A DNA stretch of 57,432 nucleotides from Spirochaetaceae bacterium (GTDB lineage Bacteria; Spirochaetota; Spirochaetia; Treponematales; Rectinemataceae). Made by a program: the position numbers and the translations under genes. Each line of letters opens with the position of its first letter. Positions within the stretch are counted from its first letter, which is position 1. Below the pieces are notes generated by a model. That model was not told where the DNA came from. It saw only the letters and a program-made list of their open reading frames with translations, and ran no database searches. Of this stretch, positions 1 through 7,185 are shown in pieces. Location of the stretch: NCBI GenBank assembly GCA_026418115.1, contig JAOABY010000008.1:1-57432 (forward strand), written 5' to 3'.

Positions 1-2
1 GT

Positions 3-938
3 TTCAGAGACTCGGCTGACAGTATCTGGTATGGTCTGGGCCCCCGGCTCAAGGTGCGTCTCGAGGGGGGAGTGGAATTTGATCCGTCCTTGCATGTCGC
101 AGCGTTCAGCAGGGATGGCAGATGGCTCTACTGTACTTCTCCACAGCCCATCCGTGCGGTGTTTGAAGGGGGAGCCATAGAGCTGGAGGCACAGGCTCCA
201 CTGGTGACCTATTGGGGGGTTGCGGCCGATCCGGAGCACGCCATGGGGTTATGGCATGCAACCTTTGGTGCCAAGGCCTTCGATGCAGCGGATCAGCAGA
301 ATATCTGTGAGGTATCTCTTCCCGAAGCGGCTCGAGCCAGACCGCACATGGTCATCAACATGCTGCTTTCGCTGGGCTGGTCGGGAGCATCACCTCAGCT
401 TTTCCAGAATTTTCATGCCAGGCTTGCTGCCCTGATGAATACAAAGGAAGCTTCCGGATTTCTCATGGATCTGCTGCTGTGCCAGCCTGACTGCGTAGTA
501 CCGCCTGAGTACCGGAGAATGGCACCGACTACCTCGCAGGAGCCTGCTGCATCGAGACTCCAGCAGCGCTATGCGCGATTCCGTGCCGCGATGCAGGCAT
601 ACTGGGAACACTGCGAACGCGAATGGCGCGAGCATGGCATGTCGGCGATTACGCATCCTGCAGTGCTCCATGGCATGGATCCCGTGCTTTCTTCAAGAAA
701 TGAAGCATTCATGGCGGGGCCTGAGCTGCTGGTAGCTCCCTGCATCGAGCCTGGTACTGAGCTCGTCTCGATCGTGCTGCCGGAAGGGCCATGGGTCCAT
801 CTCTGGACATCGAGGCAATACCCGGGAGGCAAAACGACGGTACATGCGCCACACGGCATGCCTGCCGTCTTTTATAGGCCCGATGCTTCGTTTGCCTGGC
901 TGTTTGATTCAGTCAGGCAGGTAGCGAGCCGCCTATGA
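3..938 (+). CDS. C-terminal part of a family 31 glycoside hydrolase (alpha-glucosidase type), 5' end outside window
   Basis: The reading frame is open from the left edge, so the gene begins upstream; the GTG at 54 is probably internal. The last 80 residues match the GH31 C-terminal beta-sandwich: a DxFMLG-like segment (NEAFMAGPELLVAPCIEPG), then LPEGPWVHLWT, then a glycine/proline turn ending in PAVFYRP. GH31 enzymes hydrolyse alpha-glucosidic or alpha-xylosidic bonds. The catalytic aspartates lie in the barrel, which is not in the window, so activity and substrate cannot be judged. The visible part is divergent from well-studied alpha-glucosidases. The stop codon overlaps the next start as ATGA, so the two genes are translationally coupled. 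No signal peptide can be assessed. Confidence 0.7.
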   Translation, partial: FRDSADSIWYGLGPRLKVRLEGGVEFDPSLHVAAFSRDGRWLYCTSPQPIRAVFEGGAIELEAQAPLVTYWGVAADPEHAMGLWHATFGAKAFDAADQQNICEVSLPEAARARPHMVINMLLSLGWSGASPQLFQNFHARLAALMNTKEASGFLMDLLLCQPDCVVPPEYRRMAPTTSQEPAASRLQQRYARFRAAMQAYWEHCEREWREHGMSAITHPAVLHGMDPVLSSRNEAFMAGPELLVAPCIEPGTELVSIVLPEGPWVHLWTSRQYPGGKTTVHAPHGMPAVFYRPDASFAWLFDSVRQVASRL

Positions 939-1735
939 CGCCCCTGGGAGCCTATGCTGCTGCACTGGCCGGCAATTTTCTGCTTTCGCTTGGCTTTACG
1001 CTGCAGAAACGACATGTGCGATGGCTGTCTGCCCGCAAGCGTGGCGAAAAGACTCGAAGGGCGGATGTCGTCGGATGGCTGGCAGGTTTTACGCTCATGA
1101 ACATCCAGCCTATTTTCAATTATCTCGCCCTTGCAGCACTGGCTCCCAATGTAGTGGCAGCCGTAGGGGGCTCCAATATTGTCTTTACCATCCTGCTTTC
1201 CCGATTCATGCTGCATGAGCATCTGAAGACATCGCGCATCCCCTGGGTGGTGATGATGACCGCGGGGCTTGCCTGGGCAGGTTTTCTCCAGCAGGAAACG
1301 ACCGGTCTGTTCAACATCCAGGCATTCTGGACCTCATTTTTCATACCTACTTCAGTTGCCTTGCTCGCCTTGCTGCTGGTGTCGAGAATGGGACCGAACA
1401 TGACAGGGGTTGCCCTGGGCAGCGTTGCCGGATCGCTCGGTGGATTCATGGTGCTGGTGATCGAAGCCTTGCGCAGGACAGAGGGAACCGCCTCACTGGG
1501 ATGGTTTCTGTCTCCTTACCTGTATGTCTACCTTTTCTGCGGCATTGCTTCGTTCATGATCAAGCAGGTTGCCTTCGAGCGGGGCAATATGAATGCGGTG
1601 GCGCCTTCCTTTTATGGCTTTCTGGTGATATATCCCTCAATTGCTGCCTATTTCGTCTCAGGTCTTGCGTTCAGCCTGGAGCAGGCAGGTGCCTTCATAC
1701 TGATCGCCGTTTCGATCGCCATGCTGGCATTGTAG
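935..1735 (+). CDS. DMT-superfamily membrane permease (EamA/NIPA-like)
   Basis: This 266-residue protein is almost entirely hydrophobic, with about nine predicted membrane spans starting at the N-terminus (GAYAAALAGNFLLSLGF). The GNFLLSLGFTLQKRHV opening and the following short basic loop resemble NIPA/EamA-type members of the drug/metabolite transporter superfamily, which carry small metabolites or Mg2+. No substrate can be read from the sequence. It overlaps the GH31 gene by 4 nt, suggesting co-expression and perhaps export or uptake of a related compound. The gene is convergent with ispDF, with about 30 nt between stops and no convincing terminator; a weak inverted repeat at 1740-1765 lacks a T tract. 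Confidence 0.65.
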   Translation: MTPLGAYAAALAGNFLLSLGFTLQKRHVRWLSARKRGEKTRRADVVGWLAGFTLMNIQPIFNYLALAALAPNVVAAVGGSNIVFTILLSRFMLHEHLKTSRIPWVVMMTAGLAWAGFLQQETTGLFNIQAFWTSFFIPTSVALLALLLVSRMGPNMTGVALGSVAGSLGGFMVLVIEALRRTEGTASLGWFLSPYLYVYLFCGIASFMIKQVAFERGNMNAVAPSFYGFLVIYPSIAAYFVSGLAFSLEQAGAFILIAVSIAMLAL

Positions 1736-1766
1736 GTGCCTGACCTTTCTGCCAGGCTTCATTCTG

Positions 1767-2948
1767 TCATGAGCGTCTGACGAGCAGCACTGCTGCCTGA
1801 GCAGCGATGGCATCGCCTGCTCCGACTGCATCAAACCGCTCGTTGGTTTTCGCCTTGCATGAAACGCATTCCAGAGGAATGCCCATTACCTTTGCAAGAG
1901 AGGCACGTATCTGCTCCCTGTATGGTGCCAGTTTCGGCCTCTCAAGAATGATGGTCGTATCCAGATTGCCGATTGTCCATCCCTGTTCCGAAAGCATTGC
2001 TACCACCTGGGCAGCCAGCATGCCTGAATCCGCATCTTTCCATCGAGGATCCGAGGGTGGGAAATGGCTCCCGATGTCGCCCATTGCAGCAGCGCCCAGA
2101 AGGGCATCGATGACGGCATGCCAGAGGACATCGCCATCAGAGTGCCCTGCTTCTCCGCGATCATGGGGAATGACAACACCTCCTATGATCAGCTTCCTGC
2201 CTTCCACAAGCGGATGGATGTCATATCCCTGGCCAATTCTCGGCACGTGCACCATTGTCTGCTCCGATCCGGGCAAATCTTCCCTGAATGTGATCTTTCT
2301 GTTGCCGGGTTCACCCTGTACCCAGGAAACTGGGCCGCTGTACTGCGCATGGAGCATGGCGTCGTCAGTTGCTGCATACCCCTCGGCAACGGCACGGGCA
2401 TGCGCAAGGCGTATAGCACCGAAGAGAAATCCCTGAGGTGTCTGGGCTGTCATCACACTGTCGCGGACAGGGTGTCCGACAATGAATCTGCCTTCGATAA
2501 TCTTGGGAGTCTCGGTAAGCGGAGACAGCGGGATACAGGCACCATGTGCTCGAGTCCCTTCGATGACGGAACGAATCAGATCTTCGCTGACCCAGGGGCG
2601 TGCGCCGTCATGAATCAGCACAATGTCAGCATCACCGCAATGCAGGGATGCCAGTACCTCGAGGCCGAGGCGTACCGAGTCCTGCCGTGTCGCGCCCCCT
2701 TCCGCAACGCGCCATCCCCGAGAGAGTCCCTGCAGTTGAGGAGCCAGCATCGAGTGCGTCAACAGTGCTTCAAACGTACTGCGCAGGTCTGCAGGGCAGG
2801 TAATGACCATGCCCTCAACAAGGGGGAGAAATGGCCGAATTGCGGTCTCGAGTACGGTAAGAGTGCCGAGCCGCTCGAGTTCCTTTTTTCGGGCTCCAAA
2901 CCTCGTGCTGGCACCGGCGGCTGTGATCAGGGCAAACACCCGTTTCAT
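1767..2948 (-). CDS. ispDF: Bifunctional IspD/IspF: MEP cytidylyltransferase and MEcPP synthase
   Basis: The 393-residue protein carries out two steps of the methylerythritol-phosphate pathway to isoprenoid precursors. Residues 1 to about 225 are the IspD nucleotidyltransferase (ITAAGASTRFG at the N-terminus with basic residues following, then DIVLIHDGARPWV). Residues from about 232 are IspF (GQGYDIHPL metal site, GHSDGDVLWHAVIDALLG, GDIGSHFPPSD). The intervening pathway step (IspE) is not encoded here. IspDF fusions are known in several bacterial groups. The start codon overlaps the stop of the CarD-family gene as ATGA, so both are probably made from one mRNA from the promoter at 3455-3483. 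Confidence 0.95.
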   Translation of the reverse strand: MKRVFALITAAGASTRFGARKKELERLGTLTVLETAIRPFLPLVEGMVITCPADLRSTFEALLTHSMLAPQLQGLSRGWRVAEGGATRQDSVRLGLEVLASLHCGDADIVLIHDGARPWVSEDLIRSVIEGTRAHGACIPLSPLTETPKIIEGRFIVGHPVRDSVMTAQTPQGFLFGAIRLAHARAVAEGYAATDDAMLHAQYSGPVSWVQGEPGNRKITFREDLPGSEQTMVHVPRIGQGYDIHPLVEGRKLIIGGVVIPHDRGEAGHSDGDVLWHAVIDALLGAAAMGDIGSHFPPSDPRWKDADSGMLAAQVVAMLSEQGWTIGNLDTTIILERPKLAPYREQIRASLAKVMGIPLECVSCKAKTNERFDAVGAGDAIAAQAAVLLVRRS

Positions 2949-3445
2949 TTGTCCAGATTCGCCTTGATGATCTTCGCGATCTCTTCTTTGGGACGTTCGA
3001 GCGCATAGGCGATTTCGTCCTGAAGAAGGTTCAGGGCGGATTCATAGAGTTTGCGCTCGAGTATCGGCAACTCCTTTACCTTGGAGCGCGTATAGAGGGA
3101 ACGGACCACTGCGGCTATATCCATAATGGATCCCTTTTTGAGAAGATCGAGATTCATCTGGTATCGCAGTTTCCAGTCTGAGGGAATGGTGGATGCTGCT
3201 TCTGAAATATAGTCGAGTGCCTTGGCTGCTTCTTCTCGGGACACGAGAGGCCGTATGCCAAGGGCATCGACCTTGTCGACCGGTACCATCACGGTCATGT
3301 CGGAGAACTCAAGATAGATGATGTAGTAGAGCGTCTTCTGATTGTTGAACATTTTTTCGCGGATCTCCATGATCCTGCCGACGCCCTGGCTGGGATAGAC
3401 AACACGCTGATCCAACTGAAACATGGTGGTCTGGCCGTTTTCCAT
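2945..3445 (-). CDS. carD: CarD/CdnL-family RNA polymerase-binding transcription factor
   Basis: The protein (about 166 residues) begins with a Tudor-like RNA polymerase-interaction domain (DQRVVYPSQGVGRIMEI, then YYIIYLEFSDMTVMVPVDK) and ends with a helical DNA-binding domain. CarD/CdnL proteins bind the RNA polymerase beta subunit and stabilise open complexes. The frame is open to 3475, but a consensus promoter at 3455-3483 makes that start impossible. The ATG at 3445 lies 9 nt after the -10 box; the ATG at 3424, which starts at MFQLDQRVV like many relatives, is the alternative and would leave a leader of about 23 nt. Neither has a strong Shine-Dalgarno. It is the first gene of a two-gene unit with ispDF. 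Confidence 0.9.
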   Translation of the reverse strand: MENGQTTMFQLDQRVVYPSQGVGRIMEIREKMFNNQKTLYYIIYLEFSDMTVMVPVDKVDALGIRPLVSREEAAKALDYISEAASTIPSDWKLRYQMNLDLLKKGSIMDIAAVVRSLYTRSKVKELPILERKLYESALNLLQDEIAYALERPKEEIAKIIKANLDK

Positions 3446-3454
3446 AGGTGCCTT

Positions 3455-3483
3455 AGTATAGCAGAAATGCGGCATCCAGTCAA
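3455..3483 (-). promoter_or_regulatory. Sigma-70-type promoter of carD-ispDF
   Basis: On the minus strand TTGACT (3478-3483) and TATACT (3455-3460) are separated by exactly 17 bp. The predicted transcription start near 3448 lies 2-4 nt before the ATG at 3445. Confidence 0.8.
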
Positions 3484-3512
3484 AAGCCTTGGCAGAGCAA
3501 GGCGTTTCGGGC

Positions 3513-3542
3513 TTGCAAAGAGGCTTGCGGCCAAAGTATGTT
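3513..3542 (+). promoter_or_regulatory. Promoter of the DedA-tonB unit, leaderless arrangement
   Basis: TTGCAA (3513-3518), an 18-bp spacer and TATGTT (3537-3542) are followed after 7 nt by ATG at 3550. The -10 box overlaps the other in-frame ATG at 3538, so it decides the start. It is divergent from the carD promoter. Confidence 0.5.
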
Positions 3543-3549
3543 CAATGCC

Positions 3550-4278
3550 ATGGATCAGCATGAGCTTGATGGGCCTGGCTCGCAGCTGAAATTTTCCGAT
3601 TTTCTTTTTCCACTTTTTCTGATCGCCATGGTGGCTGTTGGGATTGCCTTTCGTGGCAGTCTGATGCCATTGCTCTCGAAGCGAGAGGCTCTGCGCGAGT
3701 GGATCAGGGGGTGGGGAGCGTGGGGTTGGGCTGCCTTTTTGATCTTGCAGGTGCTGCAGGTTGTGATCTTTGTCATACCTGGAGAAGTCGTGCAGATTTC
3801 CGGAGGGTTCATTTTCGGCTTCTGGGGAGGCCTTGTGCTGACTACGACAGGCATCGCGCTTGGTTCAGCATGCAATTTCATGATTGGAAAAACCCTGGGA
3901 AAGCGTTTCCTGAAGTCCGTACTATCGATGCAGTCATACCAGAAACTCCAGGACTACGTAGCCGATGCGCGGGGGCTGGCTGCGCTCATGGTGCTGTTTT
4001 TTATCCCTGGCATTCCCAAGGATCTGCTCTGCTATGCGGCGGGAGCGAGTGGGCGTTCGCTTGCCGTGTTCCTGGCGGCATCCATGGTGGCGAGAATGCC
4101 AGGCATTCTGGGATCTACTCTTGCCGGCAGCGCAACGTACCGGGGTCAGTATGGCCTCGTCATGCTTCTAGCAGTGCTCGCGGCGCTATTTGCAGCGCTG
4201 CTGATTGTATATCGTTCCAGAATTGAGCAATGGTTTCTCAGCCATCGATCCGGGCGCAGAGAGGGCGGTAAAGGATGA
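3550..4278 (+). CDS. DedA/VTT-domain (TVP38/TMEM64-like) membrane protein
   Basis: This inner-membrane protein has about six hydrophobic segments. The VTT signature is clear: GEVVQISGGFIFGFWGG followed by a GSACNFMIGKTLGKRF segment, and later FFIPGIPKDLLCYAAG, the Pro-Gly-x-Pro-Lys/Asp motif typical of the family. Members are linked to phospholipid scrambling or flipping and envelope homeostasis, but the substrate here is unknown. An ATG at 3538 is in frame, but it overlaps a -10 box, so ATG 3550 is preferred. The stop codon overlaps the tonB start as ATGA, so the two are co-translated. Confidence 0.8.
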   Translation: MDQHELDGPGSQLKFSDFLFPLFLIAMVAVGIAFRGSLMPLLSKREALREWIRGWGAWGWAAFLILQVLQVVIFVIPGEVVQISGGFIFGFWGGLVLTTTGIALGSACNFMIGKTLGKRFLKSVLSMQSYQKLQDYVADARGLAALMVLFFIPGIPKDLLCYAAGASGRSLAVFLAASMVARMPGILGSTLAGSATYRGQYGLVMLLAVLAALFAALLIVYRSRIEQWFLSHRSGRREGGKG

Positions 4279-5876
4279 AGAGTGATTCCATCCAGTCCGC
4301 TGCGAACTTCCTTCTCATGGCAGGGCAGAGCAAGGAAGCAAGAGGCCAGCCACTGCTACGGTACAGGCTTGCCGGAGTACTGGTTTCTCTCTGTCTGCAT
4401 GGCGCGCTGCTGCTGATGCCATGGCATGCAGTGCGGGATGCCGAAAAGGAAGAGTTGCTGCGCGTGGTCATGGTGGCGCTAGAGGTGCAGGCTGCACGGC
4501 ATATGCGGCAGGATGCTGCCAGCATGGCTGCCAAGGTGACCTCTCCGGCATATCCGCAGAAGCCTGCTCCAATAGAGCCAGTACAGGCTTCTGCAGACGA
4601 GAGCCCGCAAGGCCAGATGCAGGAAGTGCCGATTCAGAGGCTGTCCGCAGCTCCTGCGGAGTCTTCTCCGTCGACTATGGAAGAGGGTGCGGGGGAGTTG
4701 TCAAAAGAAGCAGAAATGGCCAGCCCGGCCCAGTCAGGGCGACCAAACGTGTTTCGTGGTCCCGGATCACCTCTGGTGAGCGGGGGAGGCATGGATCCAC
4801 TCAGGTCCCGCGCACTCGGTATGAAATACACTCTCCAGCAGCAGGCTGGACGCCAGCCGGAGGCCATACCGCAACCTGCATCACCAGTTACGGCCACGGT
4901 GCAGGAAGCGGACGTGGCAGCGGCAATGGAAAAGAACCTGACTGTTGTGGAGAGTAATGCGCAGACTGTGCTGAGAGATACGCAGTCAGCGGCGATGGCT
5001 TCCGGGCTGCCGTCGGGGCAAGGAGCCTTGCAGCCGCTGCTTCGGGGTGAGACAGTGCTGCCGATCACAGCAAGGTCGGTCGCGCGGACCGCTATGCCTC
5101 AGGTACCCAGTCAGGAGAGCCGTGCTCCAGAAGCCACTGTGCAAGCAATGGTTGCTGGTGCTCCAATTTCCGTTGGGGCACCAGCGGTTGCACCAGCAGG
5201 GTTGGCTCAGACAGCATCTGCGCCCGCTGACACAGGAACTGGTATTGCTGCTGCAGATATGCAGGATGCAAGTGTGGCGCGGCATCTGTCTGCAGGTGAT
5301 GCCGCCGTCTCCAGTCATGCGCTGCAATCACCTGAAGGTGCCGCGACGGTCGAAGCACAGCAGACACCCGCGGAGCAAGGCGAAGTGTCACCCGGTCTTG
5401 CAGGTAATCCGCCACGAACGGAACCCAGGGAAAGGCCTGCAGATGGCACTGTCATTCCGCAGGAAGCACATGCCCCGGAAACTTCATTGTCTCAGCTCAT
5501 CCCACTGCCTGAGCAGCCCTCGCAGAACCCTGAAGTCCCAACGCTCTCTGCTTCTTCTCCGCCGCTGCCTGCCTATGATGATCCACCTGCCTATGATGAT
5601 CCAGCTGAGATTGTGACCCGTATTGCCGAGCTTCTGCGCCAGCACCGCACCTATCCTGACGCGGCACTTCGCCGCAAGGTCGAAGGCATTGTGCAGGTGG
5701 CGCTTGCAATTGCGCCCGATGGCAGTCTTGCTTCTGCCCAGCTTCATAAGAAATCGGGCAGCGCAGTCCTCGACAACGCTGCCCTCGCACTGGTTCGTGC
5801 AATTTTCCCGCTTCGCGTGCGTCTCGCGAAACCGCTTGCCATCATCGTGCCGGTAGAATATCGCCTGCCTCGATGA
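4275..5876 (+). CDS. tonB: TonB-family energy transducer with a long Ala/Pro/Gln-rich periplasmic region
   Basis: TonB transmits energy from the proton motive force at the inner membrane to outer-membrane receptors. A single N-terminal membrane segment (about residues 32-50) contains SLCLHG, matching the conserved SxxxH motif of genuine TonB proteins. Residues 60 to about 440 are low-complexity and rich in Ala, Pro, Gln, Ser and Glu, with a tandem PAYDD repeat near 428-440. The C-terminal 90 residues are a TonB fold (YPDAALRRKVEGIVQVALAIAPDGSL, ending VPVEYRLPR). At 533 residues it is about twice the length of E. coli TonB. No exbB or exbD is in the window. The receptor gene at 7186-9150 is a likely partner. 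Confidence 0.85.
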   Translation: MKSDSIQSAANFLLMAGQSKEARGQPLLRYRLAGVLVSLCLHGALLLMPWHAVRDAEKEELLRVVMVALEVQAARHMRQDAASMAAKVTSPAYPQKPAPIEPVQASADESPQGQMQEVPIQRLSAAPAESSPSTMEEGAGELSKEAEMASPAQSGRPNVFRGPGSPLVSGGGMDPLRSRALGMKYTLQQQAGRQPEAIPQPASPVTATVQEADVAAAMEKNLTVVESNAQTVLRDTQSAAMASGLPSGQGALQPLLRGETVLPITARSVARTAMPQVPSQESRAPEATVQAMVAGAPISVGAPAVAPAGLAQTASAPADTGTGIAAADMQDASVARHLSAGDAAVSSHALQSPEGAATVEAQQTPAEQGEVSPGLAGNPPRTEPRERPADGTVIPQEAHAPETSLSQLIPLPEQPSQNPEVPTLSASSPPLPAYDDPPAYDDPAEIVTRIAELLRQHRTYPDAALRRKVEGIVQVALAIAPDGSLASAQLHKKSGSAVLDNAALALVRAIFPLRVRLAKPLAIIVPVEYRLPR

Positions 5877-5939
5877 GGCAACACCGGTCTGCGTGCTCTT
5901 TCAGCAAGAGCGCCTGTATATCCGTATGCGAGTCTCGCC

Positions 5940-7070
5940 TCACTCTCTGATGGCTACGTTCGTGATCATTGCGCCTGTCGTTCCGACCGGTATTCTATGC
6001 ACTTCTCCATTGAGACCAAAGGCATAGACTGCGGTTGCCCCATCAGGGACATAGGCAATGCCATCCCTGACATTCACATCAGAAGCCCCAAAGCTGTGTC
6101 CTTCGTATGTTACGGTGGTAATACGCGCGGGATCGCCCTGTGGCAGGGAAAGGTTGATGATACTCGTGACACCATACGACACGGCAATCAGATGCTGGGC
6201 ATCGAAGGCTGCCAGGCGGCTTGCAGAGAATCCGGGCTCCACGGCAATTGCAGGCATTCCATCCGTATGGCTGCATGGGATGAAATCGATAGACCCGGGC
6301 AGGGGATTCCATGCAGCATCCCAACCACCGCTGTTTGCGACAAAAACCCCGGGTTCAGCAATACCATCGCCATCACTGTCGTAGCTTCCAGGAAGCAATC
6401 CTGTAGTGCCGCCTGCAGTGGTGGAGAAGGATGCTTCGACTGCCGTTCCTAGTGCATTGAGACGATAGACCTTTCCGTTGCCATTATCAGCGATGAACAC
6501 GCGTGCTTCACTGCCAGTACCTGCGGAAACAACATCCTGGGGGAAGAAGTATTCAGCAAAACCGCTGACTGCCTCGCCGAGTCCGGAGCCAGGATGCTGC
6601 GGATCAAAGGTGTAGACGGCGTTTGCATAAACGCCCGCGTAATCGGCAGAAGTGACAAATCCTTTTCCCGCTGCGGTAATCCAGACATACTGAGCGCTGA
6701 TGCCTTCTCCTATCCGCCTGGCCGCTGGTGCCGGTGCACTCAGATCGACCCAGTAGAGACCAGGCTTGTCGTTTGCCCAGCTTCCTACAGCAATGAAGGC
6801 ACGTGCCCCACGAATGATCATATCTCCCGTTGCATTCTGCATGGTGCTGACCAGTGGCACGGCTGCGGCAGTCATCGTCATTGTATCGATCTCATAAATG
6901 TTGCCATTCTTGCTATCGATCGCGAAAACTGACGCGCGCTGTCCCATTCCGCCGAACAGGTTGCCCAGCAGATCGCATCCCGTGAGCATCAGGGACGCTG
7001 CCACTAAAAACATCATCGCCAGAGCCGGCAGCAGGGCCAGGCGTTTCCGAGGTGATGCACGGTGCATCAT
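5940..7070 (-). CDS. Propeller-like lipoprotein downstream of the BtuB-like receptor (possible BtuG-type B12-capture protein)
   Basis: A lipoprotein signal (basic start, hydrophobic stretch, lipobox LTGC with Cys32) precedes about 340 residues of repeating beta-rich motifs such as FAIDSKNGNIYEID, GLYWVDLS, AVYTFDPQ, GKVYRLNALG and AVYAFGLNGEVHRI. These look like blades of a beta-propeller (YVTN/NHL type). A calcium-like DSDGDG loop is present near residue 235. A strong Shine-Dalgarno (AAGGAGG) precedes the ATG. The gene follows the riboswitch-controlled TonB-dependent receptor on the same strand with a gap of about 115 nt and no terminator. By analogy with Bacteroides BtuG, a propeller lipoprotein that captures cobalamin for BtuB, it may present corrinoids to the receptor. 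That role is inference. Confidence 0.6.
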   Translation of the reverse strand: MMHRASPRKRLALLPALAMMFLVAASLMLTGCDLLGNLFGGMGQRASVFAIDSKNGNIYEIDTMTMTAAAVPLVSTMQNATGDMIIRGARAFIAVGSWANDKPGLYWVDLSAPAPAARRIGEGISAQYVWITAAGKGFVTSADYAGVYANAVYTFDPQHPGSGLGEAVSGFAEYFFPQDVVSAGTGSEARVFIADNGNGKVYRLNALGTAVEASFSTTAGGTTGLLPGSYDSDGDGIAEPGVFVANSGGWDAAWNPLPGSIDFIPCSHTDGMPAIAVEPGFSASRLAAFDAQHLIAVSYGVTSIINLSLPQGDPARITTVTYEGHSFGASDVNVRDGIAYVPDGATAVYAFGLNGEVHRIPVGTTGAMITNVAIRE

Positions 7071-7185
7071 GGCAAACCTCCTTGCAGATAACCCGATGGC
7101 TCAAAGCCTCGGGTGATGCCGGTATTCAAGGGCTTCCGGCTGCCCATGTTCGCAATGACATGCATGGAACCGATCCGCACTATCT

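Noticed and set aside
1736-1766. Possible terminator between the DMT permease and ispDF
   Set aside because: The inverted repeat is short (GCCTG/CCAGGC) and there is no T tract on either strand.
2064-3008. 314-codon open frame antisense to ispDF
   Set aside because: It is a shadow of a clear bifunctional enzyme; no RBS or domain.
5556-5610. Tandem GCCTATGATGATCCA repeat as a possible CRISPR or mobile-element end
   Set aside because: It is a two-copy coding repeat (PAYDD) inside the tonB gene with no spacer array.
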